Of a stretch of 64,000 nt of DNA, positions 8,545 to 17,267 are shown one piece after another. The DNA comes from Rhodothermales bacterium (GTDB taxonomy: Bacteria; Bacteroidota; Rhodothermia; Rhodothermales; VXPQ01): contig OX638293.1 of the NCBI GenBank assembly GCA_951812335.1, positions 1,472,731-1,536,730 on the forward strand, given 5' to 3'. Positions within the stretch are counted from its first letter, which is position 1; each line of letters opens with the position of its first letter. A program made the translations under genes and the position numbers. The notes beneath the pieces are model-generated. The model made no database searches and was not told the DNA's origin. It saw only the letters and a list, made by a program, of their open reading frames with translations.

Positions 8545-9081
8545 TTACCGGGTAATGAGGATCGTATCCGGTACAATGAACGCATCGGTAAATCGCCGGG
8601 CAAGCACGCTATGCAACGCCTGGGCTTCTTCGCGCGAAAGAAAATCCCCGACGCGAACACGGTAATACGGTTGGCTGTATACGTTGTAGACAGGGAGTTC
8701 CCCGGGGAAGATTTCCTCGGAAACAGTACCCTCGTCGCGCTGTTTCCGCCACCAGGCCTGTACGCTTTCTTGTGCCTCCGTGGCTGCGTTGCGTTCGATA
8801 GACGAAAATATCTGTACACGGAATCCCGGCACTTTCGATCGGATACCCTCGGCAGCGCGGCCTTCCATTAGATGTGTCGGGACGTCGTGTACGATCGCCG
8901 CCAGCGTGTCGAGGGGCGCGTCGGGATATGCGGCGGGATCGAAGTCCTCGTAGCGAGACATATCGATAACCGGCGTCGGTAGAGCGCCTGCACCAACGGT
9001 GGTGCTTTTCTCGGAAGAAGCGCAGCCCCATAATCCCGTAATCAGCAGCGCTACAGCGCCGCATCGCATTGCATTCATCAC
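8545..9081 (-). CDS. SPOR-domain lipoprotein
   Basis: Predicted outer-membrane or periplasmic lipoprotein. The signal peptide MMNAMRCGAVALLITGLWGCAS ends in a lipobox (LWGC, Cys at ~20). The C-terminal part, from 'GFRVQIFSSIERNAATEAQESVQAW' to 'YYRVRVGDFLSREEAQALHSVL', is a SPOR fold, which binds denuded peptidoglycan glycans at division sites. The length of 178 residues leaves a short linker. It is upstream of the polyprenyl synthase gene in the same direction, with 199 bp between. A role in cell-wall or septum biology is likely from the domain; the specific partner is unknown. Confidence 0.85.
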   Translation of the reverse strand: MMNAMRCGAVALLITGLWGCASSEKSTTVGAGALPTPVIDMSRYEDFDPAAYPDAPLDTLAAIVHDVPTHLMEGRAAEGIRSKVPGFRVQIFSSIERNAATEAQESVQAWWRKQRDEGTVSEEIFPGELPVYNVYSQPYYRVRVGDFLSREEAQALHSVLARRFTDAFIVPDTILITR

Positions 9082-9120
9082 TGTTCTCAGATTCCGATAA
9101 TAGAAATGGTCCGAAAAAAC

Positions 9121-9527
9121 CGGACAGTTTTTCCAGCGTTTTTACGTGTAGCGCTGCGTCGGGTTATGCCGCTCTGGGCAGCGGTTTTCGTTTGTAGAAT
9201 ACGTCGTCGGGCGTTCTATTGTCAAGGCCCTGGTTCGGGCGTTCCTCGTTGAAGTAGCGCAAGTAGTCGGCAATGCGTTTCCTGGCTTTGGCCACCGTCT
9301 TGCAGGCATGCCGGTAGACTTCTTCCTGCTTGATGCTGCGCCAGAGGCGTTCCACGTACATGTTGTCCAGCCAGCGTGCTGTCGCCTCGCACGGCGGCGA
9401 GGGCTACCTTCGCCTCGGACGAAGGACTGCGGGTTCTGCGTGTGCGTCTTGACATGGGTCTCCTCTGGTTGATTGGGTCGGAACAAGGTCGCAACAGTAC
9501 ACCTTAAATTTTGATAAAATCTGTCCA
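9121..9527 (-). mobile_element. internally deleted IS3-family element
   Basis: About 407 bp with imperfect terminal inverted repeats (CGGACAGTTTTT at 9121-9132, and its counterpart GGACAGATTTTA read on the minus strand from 9526). On the minus strand it begins with an OrfA-like start (MSRRTRRTRSPSSEAKVALA, from 9455) and ends with the OrfB C-terminus at 9164-9361 (YVERLWRSIKQEEVY...YFNEERPNQGLDNRTPDDVF), the end of the DDE integrase domain. The central ~800 bp that should lie between are missing. It is therefore a non-autonomous relic that could only be moved in trans. Confidence 0.75.
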
Positions 9528-9628
9528 AAAAGTCAAACCCCGAACCACCTCTGACTGGACGGTATTTCGGTGCCCGATAGCACGGTCATGGCGCGCAACC
9601 GCAGCATTAAGGACACACAACCTGTCAA

Positions 9629-10990
9629 ATGGATATAAGTCTCATAAAAAAACTTCCTCCCGGCCCGAAAGAAGGTTTCGGAATAAAACTGCGCCTGTGG
9701 CGAATCCGCGACGCCGTCGGATTCTTCGAGGCAATGCACGAACAATATGGAGACGCTGTGTATTTCAGGCTCCTGAATCGCAGGTTCTGCGCTGTATACT
9801 CCCCCGAGTTGATCGAACAGGTCCTTGTTACAAAACGAAATTCGTTCCATAAGGGCCCGGCTTTCAAGAAAACCCTGATTGTACATAACCCCACCACGCT
9901 TACGGGAGACGGCGACGCTCACCAGAGGCTGCGCAAATTGGCCCAGCCGTCCTTCAGGAGAAAAGCTCTCGACGAATATGCCAACATGATGATTGAGGAA
10001 ATCGTCAGGATGCAGGCCGGTTGGAAGGAGGGGGACAGCTTTGATATCGTTCCGGTGATACATCAACTGACGCTGGACATTGCGAGCGCGACGTTTTTCG
10101 GGGGGGATATACGAATTTCCGCCTCCCTTATTAAGGATGTTCAGGAAACGTTGAACTGGAGCATGAAGCTGACCATGCTCCCTATGGGCGACCTGATAGC
10201 AAAGCTGCCTTTGCGCAACAATCGTTTTAGAAAGGATACGTGCAAGGCTATGGATCGCCTGATTTTCCAGGTGATCGAAAAGGCCCGCGGCGATGAGGAG
10301 CGCGTTGACCTCATATCTTCCCTGGTTCGCGCTACCGACGAAGACGGAATCGAAGATCCGTTAAGCGATGACGAGGTAAGAGACGAAGCGTATATCCAGA
10401 TTCAGGCCAGCCACGAAACGTCCGCGAATGCCCTCGCATGGTGTTTCTATCATATCGGACTGAATCCGGATATACGCGCTCGCCTGGAACAGGAGGTTGA
10501 CGAAGTATTGCAAGGGCGCCAGCCGTCGGCGAAGGATTACAAGAACCTGCCTTACACGCAAGCCGTATTCAGCGAAGTGATGCGCATTACTCCGCCGGTG
10601 TACGTTGTCGGTAGAGAGGCGATTGAAGATTGTACGATCGGCGATTATTTCATCCCGAAAGGAACGATCGTACAACCCTTCTGGCGGGCGCCTCAGCGAA
10701 GTGAAAAGTATTGGCCCGAGCCCCTGAAATTCAAGCCGGAGCGGTGGCTCGAAAAACAACCCCCGGAGCGGCCCAAACATGCCTACGTTCCTTGGGGCGG
10801 AGGCATCCGAAATTGCCTCGGTACGGGATTCGCCAAGATGGAAGTGATATTAACGCTTGCGTCCATCGGTCAACGTTGGCGGATCGACCCCATTTCCAAA
10901 GAATTCCCTGAAGTAAGAACATTGGGATTCTACCGGTTCAAACATGGCCTTCCGGTGACGCTTACGGAACGGAAATCGTTTTATACCTGA
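9629..10990 (+). CDS. cytochrome P450
   Basis: Haem-thiolate monooxygenase, 453 residues, soluble class with no membrane anchor. Signatures in order: I-helix 'QIQASHETSANALAW' (about 252-266; the usual A-G-x-D/E-T is A-S-H-E-T), K-helix EVMR (E-x-x-R, about 310), the 'PERW' meander (about 371), and the haem loop 'YVPWGGGIRNCLGTGFAKME' with Cys at about 394. Phe of the classic F-x-x-G-x-R-x-C-x-G is Trp here. The family resembles the CYP102/CYP4-like bacterial groups that hydroxylate fatty acids or terpenoids, but the substrate cannot be told. It stands alone beside the IS3 relic, with no ferredoxin gene next to it. Confidence 0.93.
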   Translation: MDISLIKKLPPGPKEGFGIKLRLWRIRDAVGFFEAMHEQYGDAVYFRLLNRRFCAVYSPELIEQVLVTKRNSFHKGPAFKKTLIVHNPTTLTGDGDAHQRLRKLAQPSFRRKALDEYANMMIEEIVRMQAGWKEGDSFDIVPVIHQLTLDIASATFFGGDIRISASLIKDVQETLNWSMKLTMLPMGDLIAKLPLRNNRFRKDTCKAMDRLIFQVIEKARGDEERVDLISSLVRATDEDGIEDPLSDDEVRDEAYIQIQASHETSANALAWCFYHIGLNPDIRARLEQEVDEVLQGRQPSAKDYKNLPYTQAVFSEVMRITPPVYVVGREAIEDCTIGDYFIPKGTIVQPFWRAPQRSEKYWPEPLKFKPERWLEKQPPERPKHAYVPWGGGIRNCLGTGFAKMEVILTLASIGQRWRIDPISKEFPEVRTLGFYRFKHGLPVTLTERKSFYT

Positions 10991-11209
10991 TTTGCCGGAG
11001 GCACACATGTTGTTGTCGAGAGTTTATTCGGCGGTCGATGGGCGCACAGTGTATCGAGTCGGTCTGCGAGCTACCTTTGCGTGAGATCGAGGTTGGTGTA
11101 CTTGTGGCCCGCAATTAGCCGACATGGTACGCTCGAACGGGATGAAAGGTAAATGTCATGCTCTTGCGCCTGACCGGCCTTTATTGTTCCGCTGCCCGGA
11201 TACACGTTC

Positions 11210-11223
11210 GATCAGAGTATCCT
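11210..11223 (+). repeat. dispersed repeat, single end (GATCAGAGTATCCT)
   Basis: One end of a repeat family seen at least six times in this window. On the minus strand it supplies the last codons and stop of the photolyase gene (AGG ATA CTC TGA = R-I-L-stop). Confidence 0.65.
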
Positions 11224-12657
11224 ATAGATGTCCAGCGCCCGCTGACGCGCTTCTGCGTGATCGACGATGGGATAGGGGTAATTTTCGCCGAGTCGAACTC
11301 CGGCTTCGGCCAGGACGGCTTGCGGCGCCTGCCACGGAGCATGGATTGCTTTGTCGGGAAGTCGCCGAAGTTCCGGCGCCCAGGTCCGGAGGTATTGCCC
11401 GGCAGCGTCGAAACGCTGTGACTGCGCCACGGGATTGAAGATGCGGAAGTACGGAGCGGCGTCGACGCCGCAGCCGGCACTCCATTGCCAGCCGGCGCTG
11501 TTGTTGGCCCAATCCGCATCGACCAGGGTATCCCAGAACCAGTCCGCGCCGTGCCGCCAATCGATCAACAAATGCTTCGTCAGAAACGAAGCGGCGATCA
11601 TGCGGACCCGGTTGTGCATCCAGCCGGTCACCCAAAGTTCGCGCATGCCTGCATCGACCAGCGGATATCCCGTCAGACCTTGTTGCCAGCACTGCAAACC
11701 GGTCGGGTCGTTCCGCCAGGGCATGCGGTCGAATTCCGGCCGCATGTTGACCCTTCCCATGTCCGGGTTGTGAAACAGCAAATGATGACTGAATTCCCGC
11801 CAGCCGATCTCGCGCAGAAAGGCGTCTTTGTCCGGCCCCGGTTCGATTTCACCGAGCGCGGCAACGATCTGGCGCGGTCCCGTCTCACCGAAATGAAGAT
11901 GGGGCGACAGTCTGCTGGTGCCCCGTTTTCCCGGCTCGTCGCGGCCCGCTCCATATTTGCCGATCCCGTCACGCAGAAAATCGTCGAGCCGTTGCAGGGC
12001 GCCTTCTTCTCCGGGCCGCCACACTTTCCGAAACCCTGCTGCCCAGTCCGGATCATGGCGTCGCAGATTCCATGTTTCGAGCGCTTCGGTCAATGGCCAT
12101 GACGAGGGCGGAACCGGCGCCGGCCTTTCGTTTTCCGGATACTCAAACCCATGTTCGAGGCATCGACGCCAGAACGGCGTGAATACCCGGTAGGGCGAAC
12201 CGCTGCCTGTCCGGATAGTCCAGGGTTCGAAGAGCAGCGCGGCATTGAAAGATCGCGGCGCCGCGCCTGCTGTCTTGCACTGCGCCTCGATTTCCGTGTC
12301 CTGCCGGATGATTGCCGGATCGTAAAGCCGGTTCCATACGATCGCCGATGCGCGGGTTTCGCGGGCCAGTGCGGCAATTGTTGGCCCGGCAGGCCCCCGG
12401 CGAAGAATGAGACGACTGCCCAACTTCTCCAGAGAAGCGTTCAGGGCATGGAGGCTGCCATGTAGCCACCAACGGGATGCGCCCCCGGCAGGACGGCTAC
12501 CGGTATCTTCGTCCAGGATGAAAACCGGGATGACCGGTCGCCCGGTTCGGCTCGCCCATGACAACGCGGAATTGTCCGTCAACCGCAGATCGCGGCGAAA
12601 CCACATGAGGATTGGCCGGTTGCCGTCTTTGTCGGGATGTTGTTTGCTTGCAGGCAT
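11212..12657 (-). CDS. phrB: deoxyribodipyrimidine photolyase
   Basis: Light-driven repair of cyclobutane pyrimidine dimers. The N-terminal alpha/beta antenna domain starts 'PILMWFRRDLRLTDNSAL' (residues 15-32). The C-terminal FAD domain contains 'TSRLSPHLHFGETGPRQIV', 'REIGWREFSHHLLFHNP', 'MRELWVTGWMHNRVRM' and 'DADWANNSAGWQWSAGCGVDAAPYFRIFNP', the class I photolyase core. Length 481 is normal. The DADWANN/AGWQW region favours repair photolyase over cryptochrome. The last three residues and the stop are encoded by a dispersed repeat, so the natural C-terminus may have been changed slightly. It is transcribed toward the P450 gene. Confidence 0.95.
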   Translation of the reverse strand: MPASKQHPDKDGNRPILMWFRRDLRLTDNSALSWASRTGRPVIPVFILDEDTGSRPAGGASRWWLHGSLHALNASLEKLGSRLILRRGPAGPTIAALARETRASAIVWNRLYDPAIIRQDTEIEAQCKTAGAAPRSFNAALLFEPWTIRTGSGSPYRVFTPFWRRCLEHGFEYPENERPAPVPPSSWPLTEALETWNLRRHDPDWAAGFRKVWRPGEEGALQRLDDFLRDGIGKYGAGRDEPGKRGTSRLSPHLHFGETGPRQIVAALGEIEPGPDKDAFLREIGWREFSHHLLFHNPDMGRVNMRPEFDRMPWRNDPTGLQCWQQGLTGYPLVDAGMRELWVTGWMHNRVRMIAASFLTKHLLIDWRHGADWFWDTLVDADWANNSAGWQWSAGCGVDAAPYFRIFNPVAQSQRFDAAGQYLRTWAPELRRLPDKAIHAPWQAPQAVLAEAGVRLGENYPYPIVDHAEARQRALDIYRIL

Positions 12658-12865
12658 TTGGACACATGAGGTGATTGCCGACCTTGAGAGATGGTTCGGC
12701 AGGATTGCGTATGCAATGAACGAGCGCGCGCGATCGCGGTTTTACTCCGATGCTTCTTCATTGCGAATCCACGCAGCCTGTCCGTATCATAATACGCTCT
12801 TTCCTCGGACTCACATCGCGAGACGATAAATCGTGCCATTTCCTGAAATTTCCAAAACGACGACG

Positions 12866-14776
12866 ATGGCCCGGATCGCCGGGCTGCTGATTCTTTGCGC
12901 AGCGCTCCAGGGATGCGGATCGGCGGAAGACACTGCCGAGTCCGCTTCCGATCTGCCGAACATTCTGTGGCTCACGTCGGAGGACATGAGCGCCGATCTG
13001 GGCGCGTACGGCGACGCCTATGCGGAGACGCCCCACATCGACGGGCTGGCGCGGCAAGGGATCACGTACACGAATGCGTTCGCTACCGCGCCCGTCTGTT
13101 CCCCGGCCCGGTTTACCCTGCTTACGGGCATATACGCCACGACGGCGGGCACGCAGGGTCTGCGCTCGAAGGCGCCCATTCCGGCCGACATCAAGGGATT
13201 CCCGGCGTATCTGCGCGAGCTTGGTTATTACACGACGAACAACGTCAAGACCGACTATAATACGGCGGACGAGCCGCGTCTCATCGCCGAATCCTGGGAC
13301 GAGAGCAGCACCGATGCACACTGGCGGGGGCGCGAGGACGGACAGCCGTTCTTCGCCGTCTTCAACCACATGCACACCCATCAGAGCCGTATATCCTTTC
13401 TGGATACGAAGTTTCCCGAACTGGCCGATGCGCTGGGTACGCACGATCCCGCCGCCGCGCCGTTGCCTCCGTATTACCCGGACGACCCGGACGTGCGCAA
13501 GACCGTGGCCCGCTATTATGACGCCATTACCGCCATGGACGCCCATGTGGGGCGCCTGCTGGCCGAGCTGGAGGAGGACGGCGTAGCGGACAACACCATC
13601 GTGTTTTTCTACGGGGATCACGGGATGGGCCTTCCGCGCGGCAAGCGGGTGCTCTACGACTCCGGTTTGCATGTGCCGCTGGTTATCTATTTCCCCGAAA
13701 GATGGCGGCATCTGGCGCCGGTTCCGCCCGGCTCGTCCACGGATCGACTGGTGAGTTTCGTGGATTTCGCGCCCACGATGCTCCGCCTGGTCGGCCACGA
13801 CGCGCCGGGGCATATGCAGGGCATGCCGTTCCTGGGCGAGGATTCGCTGACGAAACGGGAGTTCGTATTCGGTGCGCGCGATCGGGTGGACGAGGCGTAC
13901 GACATCGCGCGCTCCGTGCGCGACGAGCGCTTTCTGTACATTCGCCATTACCATCCGCATCTGTCCTGGAACCAGCCCGAATTCTTTTCGGATCAGGCGC
14001 CGATCCGCCAGGCTATCACGCGGCTGGCCAGGGCGGGCGCCCTGAATGTCGCACAGAGGACCTACGCCGGTCCATCGAAGCCGTTTGAAGAATTGTTCGA
14101 TACGGTGACCGACCCGTACCAGCTCCGCAATCTGGCTGCTTCTTCCGCGTATCTCGATGTGCTGGATAGGATGCGTGCCCGGCTGACGCAATGGGAAGTG
14201 GAGGCGCGGGATATCGGTTTTATGGATGAAGCCGAAGTGTTGCGGCTGGCCGATCGGACGGGCCAGACCCCCCTCGAATTTACGGCAGATCCGTCCGTCT
14301 ACCCGCTTACGCGTGTACTGGATACCGCCACCCTCGTCGGTCAGCCGCGCGCTTCGAACAGGCAGGCGGCGCTTCTGAGGGATCCGGACGATGCGGTGCG
14401 GTACTGGGCTGCGTTGGGGCTGCATGCGGCCGGAGCCAGGGATCCCCTGAGCCGGGATGCATTGCGGAACGCCTTGCGGGATGCGGTTCCCGCCGTACGC
14501 ACGGAGGCAGCGGCAGCGCTGGTTGCGCTGGACGGTTCTTCGGAAGCCCTTGCCGTGCTTGAGGAGGTACTGGAAACCGGCGATCCGCTGGATGTGCTTC
14601 GGGCGGCTCGCGCTCTGCAGTTGCTCGGCGACAAGGCGGGGCCTGCCGCAGAAACGATGCGGCGCGTGATGGAGCAGGCGCAGGACGATGCCGTATATGG
14701 CCCCGATGCCCTGTACATCCGCTTTGCGCTGGAACCGGCCCTTGCCGAGGAAAAGGGTGTGACGGAGGTGTATTAG
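12866..14776 (+). CDS. sulfatase lipoprotein with HEAT-like C-terminus
   Basis: Hydrolyses sulfate esters or N-sulfates, probably of polysaccharides. The start MARIAGLLILCAALQGCGSAEDT is a lipoprotein signal (lipobox LQGC), so ATG 12866 is preferred to the upstream GTG at 12833. 'NILWLTSEDM' gives the first metal ligands, and 'CSPARFTLLTGIY' (about residues 82-94) is the C-x-P-x-R motif whose Cys becomes formylglycine. 'FFYGDHGMGLPRGKR' supplies the later metal-binding Asp/His. The layout is close to N-sulfoglucosamine sulfohydrolase-type sulfatases. The last ~150 residues (DPDDAVRYWAALGLHAAG..., DAVPAVRTEAAAALVALD...) are HEAT-like repeats. An anaerobic or FGE maturase must be encoded elsewhere. 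Confidence 0.9.
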   Translation: MARIAGLLILCAALQGCGSAEDTAESASDLPNILWLTSEDMSADLGAYGDAYAETPHIDGLARQGITYTNAFATAPVCSPARFTLLTGIYATTAGTQGLRSKAPIPADIKGFPAYLRELGYYTTNNVKTDYNTADEPRLIAESWDESSTDAHWRGREDGQPFFAVFNHMHTHQSRISFLDTKFPELADALGTHDPAAAPLPPYYPDDPDVRKTVARYYDAITAMDAHVGRLLAELEEDGVADNTIVFFYGDHGMGLPRGKRVLYDSGLHVPLVIYFPERWRHLAPVPPGSSTDRLVSFVDFAPTMLRLVGHDAPGHMQGMPFLGEDSLTKREFVFGARDRVDEAYDIARSVRDERFLYIRHYHPHLSWNQPEFFSDQAPIRQAITRLARAGALNVAQRTYAGPSKPFEELFDTVTDPYQLRNLAASSAYLDVLDRMRARLTQWEVEARDIGFMDEAEVLRLADRTGQTPLEFTADPSVYPLTRVLDTATLVGQPRASNRQAALLRDPDDAVRYWAALGLHAAGARDPLSRDALRNALRDAVPAVRTEAAAALVALDGSSEALAVLEEVLETGDPLDVLRAARALQLLGDKAGPAAETMRRVMEQAQDDAVYGPDALYIRFALEPALAEEKGVTEVY

Positions 14777-14932
14777 GGGGGTATATGCCCGTTTGCGATT
14801 CGTTTATACCCGATGAAGCAAGGTGCGAACGGGCTGCCCGAGTACTCCATGCAGGTCACGAATCCATTGCCGGTAACGCTATCCGGCGCCCGAACGGTTG
14901 TCCGGGATCAAGTCAGTACATAATTTTTATCC

Positions 14933-15967
14933 ATGAACGATATTCCCCCTGTGTTCATATTCAGTACCGGGCGCTGTGGGTCCACGATGGTATCGCAGAT
15001 GCTCAAAAGGCATCCGGATATCCTCAGTATATCGGAGTTCTTTGCGGCCCTGGGCCAGAACGCCTTCGCCGGAAAGAAGGTCGCCGGGGACAGCATGTGG
15101 CGCCTGTACAGCGAGCCCGGAAAGCGGATGAGCATCATCGCACGGGAATCGTTCGGCGAATTGCTTTATCCCTTCAACGATCCCGATGCGCGTTTCAACG
15201 CCGCTACGTTGCCGCCCATCATGGCCGCCTCGGTGCCCCATTTCTCGGATCGTTACGAAGAACTCTACGACGAAATCGGGCGGTTCGTATGCGTACAACC
15301 CAAGGCATGGCCCGCCGACCATTACCGCGCGCTGTTCACTTGGCTGGGGGAGCGTTTCGGAAAAAAACTATGGGTCGAGCGCCATGGCGGTTCTCTCCTT
15401 ATGGCTTCCCGGCTACTGCGTCATTTTCCCGAAGCACGGGCCGTCCACATGTTCCGTGACGGGCGTGAAACGACCTTGTCGATGAGCGGGCACCCGTCCT
15501 ACCGGATCGCGCTTGCCCTGATGCGTAGAGCCAGGCGGTGGGGTGTCGACCTGTACCGGTTGATGGAAAGGATCGAATGCAACGATCGCTTGACCAACAT
15601 GCTGGCGGTGCTGCAATGGCTGCGGTCGGATCTTGACGATCTGTTCTCCGAGCCGGTCGCCCTGCCGGAGTTTGCCGAACTCTGGAGCAGAATGATCGAA
15701 ACGGGTCACCGGGTGTTCGGGCACTTTCCGCCCGACCGCCTGCTCAACCTCCGGTTCGAGGATATCCAGGAGAATCCGGAACGCGAGGCGCGCCGCCTCA
15801 TCCGATTCATTTCCCCTCGGTTGGAAAGCGAGGCGTGGATCCGTGACGTGGTCGGGCTTCCGCGCCGGACCCGGTCTAAATTCGCGCGTCTCGACTCCGG
15901 CGCACAGCACTCGATCACCGAGGCGTGTCGTCCGGGACTCGAGCGGCTTGGCTACAGGACACTCTGA
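14933..15967 (+). CDS. sulfotransferase family protein
   Basis: Predicted PAPS-dependent transfer of sulfate to a carbohydrate or other acceptor. The N-terminus has the 5'-phosphosulfate loop 'FIFSTGRCGSTMVSQML' (about residues 8-24), and 'AVHMFRDGRETTLSMSGHPS' (about 163-182) is the 3'-phosphate-binding R-D-G-R...S region of the family. Length 344 fits. The last codons and stop (AGG ACA CTC TGA) fall inside a 59-bp dispersed repeat. It lies 156 bp after the sulfatase in the same direction. A link to sulfated glycan metabolism is inferred from context only. Confidence 0.85.
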   Translation: MNDIPPVFIFSTGRCGSTMVSQMLKRHPDILSISEFFAALGQNAFAGKKVAGDSMWRLYSEPGKRMSIIARESFGELLYPFNDPDARFNAATLPPIMAASVPHFSDRYEELYDEIGRFVCVQPKAWPADHYRALFTWLGERFGKKLWVERHGGSLLMASRLLRHFPEARAVHMFRDGRETTLSMSGHPSYRIALALMRRARRWGVDLYRLMERIECNDRLTNMLAVLQWLRSDLDDLFSEPVALPEFAELWSRMIETGHRVFGHFPPDRLLNLRFEDIQENPEREARRLIRFISPRLESEAWIRDVVGLPRRTRSKFARLDSGAQHSITEACRPGLERLGYRTL

Positions 15968-16014
15968 TCAGGTCCGCGAAGCGCTGATCGAAGCGGTTTT
16001 GATCGGGATATCCT
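15956..16014. repeat. 59-bp MITE-like element with 15-bp inverted ends
   Basis: Left end AGGACACTCTGATCA (15956-15970) and right end TGATCGGGATATCCT (16000-16014) are imperfect inverted repeats of one another around GTCCGCGAAGCGCTGATCG. This is the only copy here with both ends. It starts within the last codons of the sulfotransferase gene. Confidence 0.7.
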
Positions 16015-16060
16015 AATATATCATGAGCCGCGAAAAACGTCGCATTTCGCCCGGCGTCCC

Positions 16061-17224
16061 CTATACGGACGGCAGTTCGTCGTTCGGATCGGATGGCGTG
16101 TCCGGCGCATTGTCGAGATAGCGCGCCAGGTCTCCTTCGACCGCTTGCGCAGCCCGCTTTTGCATCGTCATCCGTGATATCTCCTCTACCGTCATCCGTG
16201 ACGCTTCGTCCACCCGCACCGTGCACGGGCTCCCGTCGGAGGTTTCGGCGGGCATTTCCGCGATCCAGCCTTCGCCGTCGGAGGTCAGGCGAATGTTTTC
16301 CGTTAGGGAATCCGGTAGTTCCTCAGGGGATTTCGCCCAGCGTCCGTGCTTCTTGAAGAAGGCCCTCTGCGCATAGTACACGGCCATGAGCGCCTCGCGC
16401 GCCGGGAAGGTCGGATCCGGCCGGAACGCCGTTTCTCCGGGCCGCGCCCGCGTGAACTGCACGAAGCCCCACCGCTCGGGACGGTGCATATCCACCACGC
16501 CTTGCGGGGACCAGACCCAGTTGTCCTCCGGCGTATCGGGTTTTTTGCGGTACGCGCCTTCGCGGATTTCGTGCTGCCACTGGACCCGGGAGAAGTTCAT
16601 TCGCCATTGTGCGCCTTCTTCGGGGGGTACGCCCCCCTGTGGAGCGTAGGGCGCCAGACCGCGCCACGGGATGGCGATCTCCACGGACCAGTACGTATCC
16701 GTGTCGTGCGGGGCATTGAGGGTGCCCTCCACATATACCGCCGACCGCAGCCCCGCAATGGGCGCCGGAGATATGGGAGGCCCCCCGTCCCGGTACGGTT
16801 TTTCCAGCGCCAGTTGCCAGAGGGTGTTCAGCGCGTTGACCTCCATTTCCCAGTACCGGTGGTGGTCGCCGTCCGGATCGATGAACACCTCGAAGTCGTT
16901 GTCCTGAAAGATCACGCTGTTCGGCTCGGTGAGCGATCCCCACACGTGCGTTTCTTCGAGGCGCGCAGCGATGTACAGGCACGCGTTGTCCCAGCGCATC
17001 GCCATGCGCGTTTCCTGCCGCGGCGCAGGTTTCCGGTCTCCCTCGATGTCCGTAAAGGGCTCGCTCCAGGGAGCTTCTTGCCAGAGCGTTTTGTCCAGTT
17101 TGCCGTCTATCCGCGGAGCGTCCTCGACAAAATGACACACGTAGCGGCGGGGGACGATATCCGCCATATGCTCCCACGACGCCGCGTCGAGGTCTTTGGG
17201 CAGGTCCCAGGCAGGTTCGGTCAT
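16061..17224 (-). CDS. CBM9-like carbohydrate-binding family protein
   Basis: A 387-residue protein whose middle part is a family-9-like carbohydrate-binding domain: 'APRIDGKLDKTLWQEAPWSEPFTDIEG' (about 36-62), 'RMAMRWDNACLYIAARLEETHVWG', 'NDFEVFIDPDGDHHRYWEMEVNALNTLWQ' and 'YWSVEIAIPWRGL'. The N-terminus has no visible signal peptide, unusual for the family. The C-terminal ~110 residues (AREALMAVYYAQRAFFKKHGRWAKSPEEL) form a helical extension often seen in Bacteroidota members. It follows the Gfo/Idh oxidoreductase gene with a 43-bp gap, so the two are probably co-transcribed and act on the same sugar derivative. Confidence 0.85.
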   Translation of the reverse strand: MTEPAWDLPKDLDAASWEHMADIVPRRYVCHFVEDAPRIDGKLDKTLWQEAPWSEPFTDIEGDRKPAPRQETRMAMRWDNACLYIAARLEETHVWGSLTEPNSVIFQDNDFEVFIDPDGDHHRYWEMEVNALNTLWQLALEKPYRDGGPPISPAPIAGLRSAVYVEGTLNAPHDTDTYWSVEIAIPWRGLAPYAPQGGVPPEEGAQWRMNFSRVQWQHEIREGAYRKKPDTPEDNWVWSPQGVVDMHRPERWGFVQFTRARPGETAFRPDPTFPAREALMAVYYAQRAFFKKHGRWAKSPEELPDSLTENIRLTSDGEGWIAEMPAETSDGSPCTVRVDEASRMTVEEISRMTMQKRAAQAVEGDLARYLDNAPDTPSDPNDELPSV

Positions 17225-17267
17225 GATGCGTTGCGAGCGGGTGCGTGAGGCATTGCGTACGGGCGGG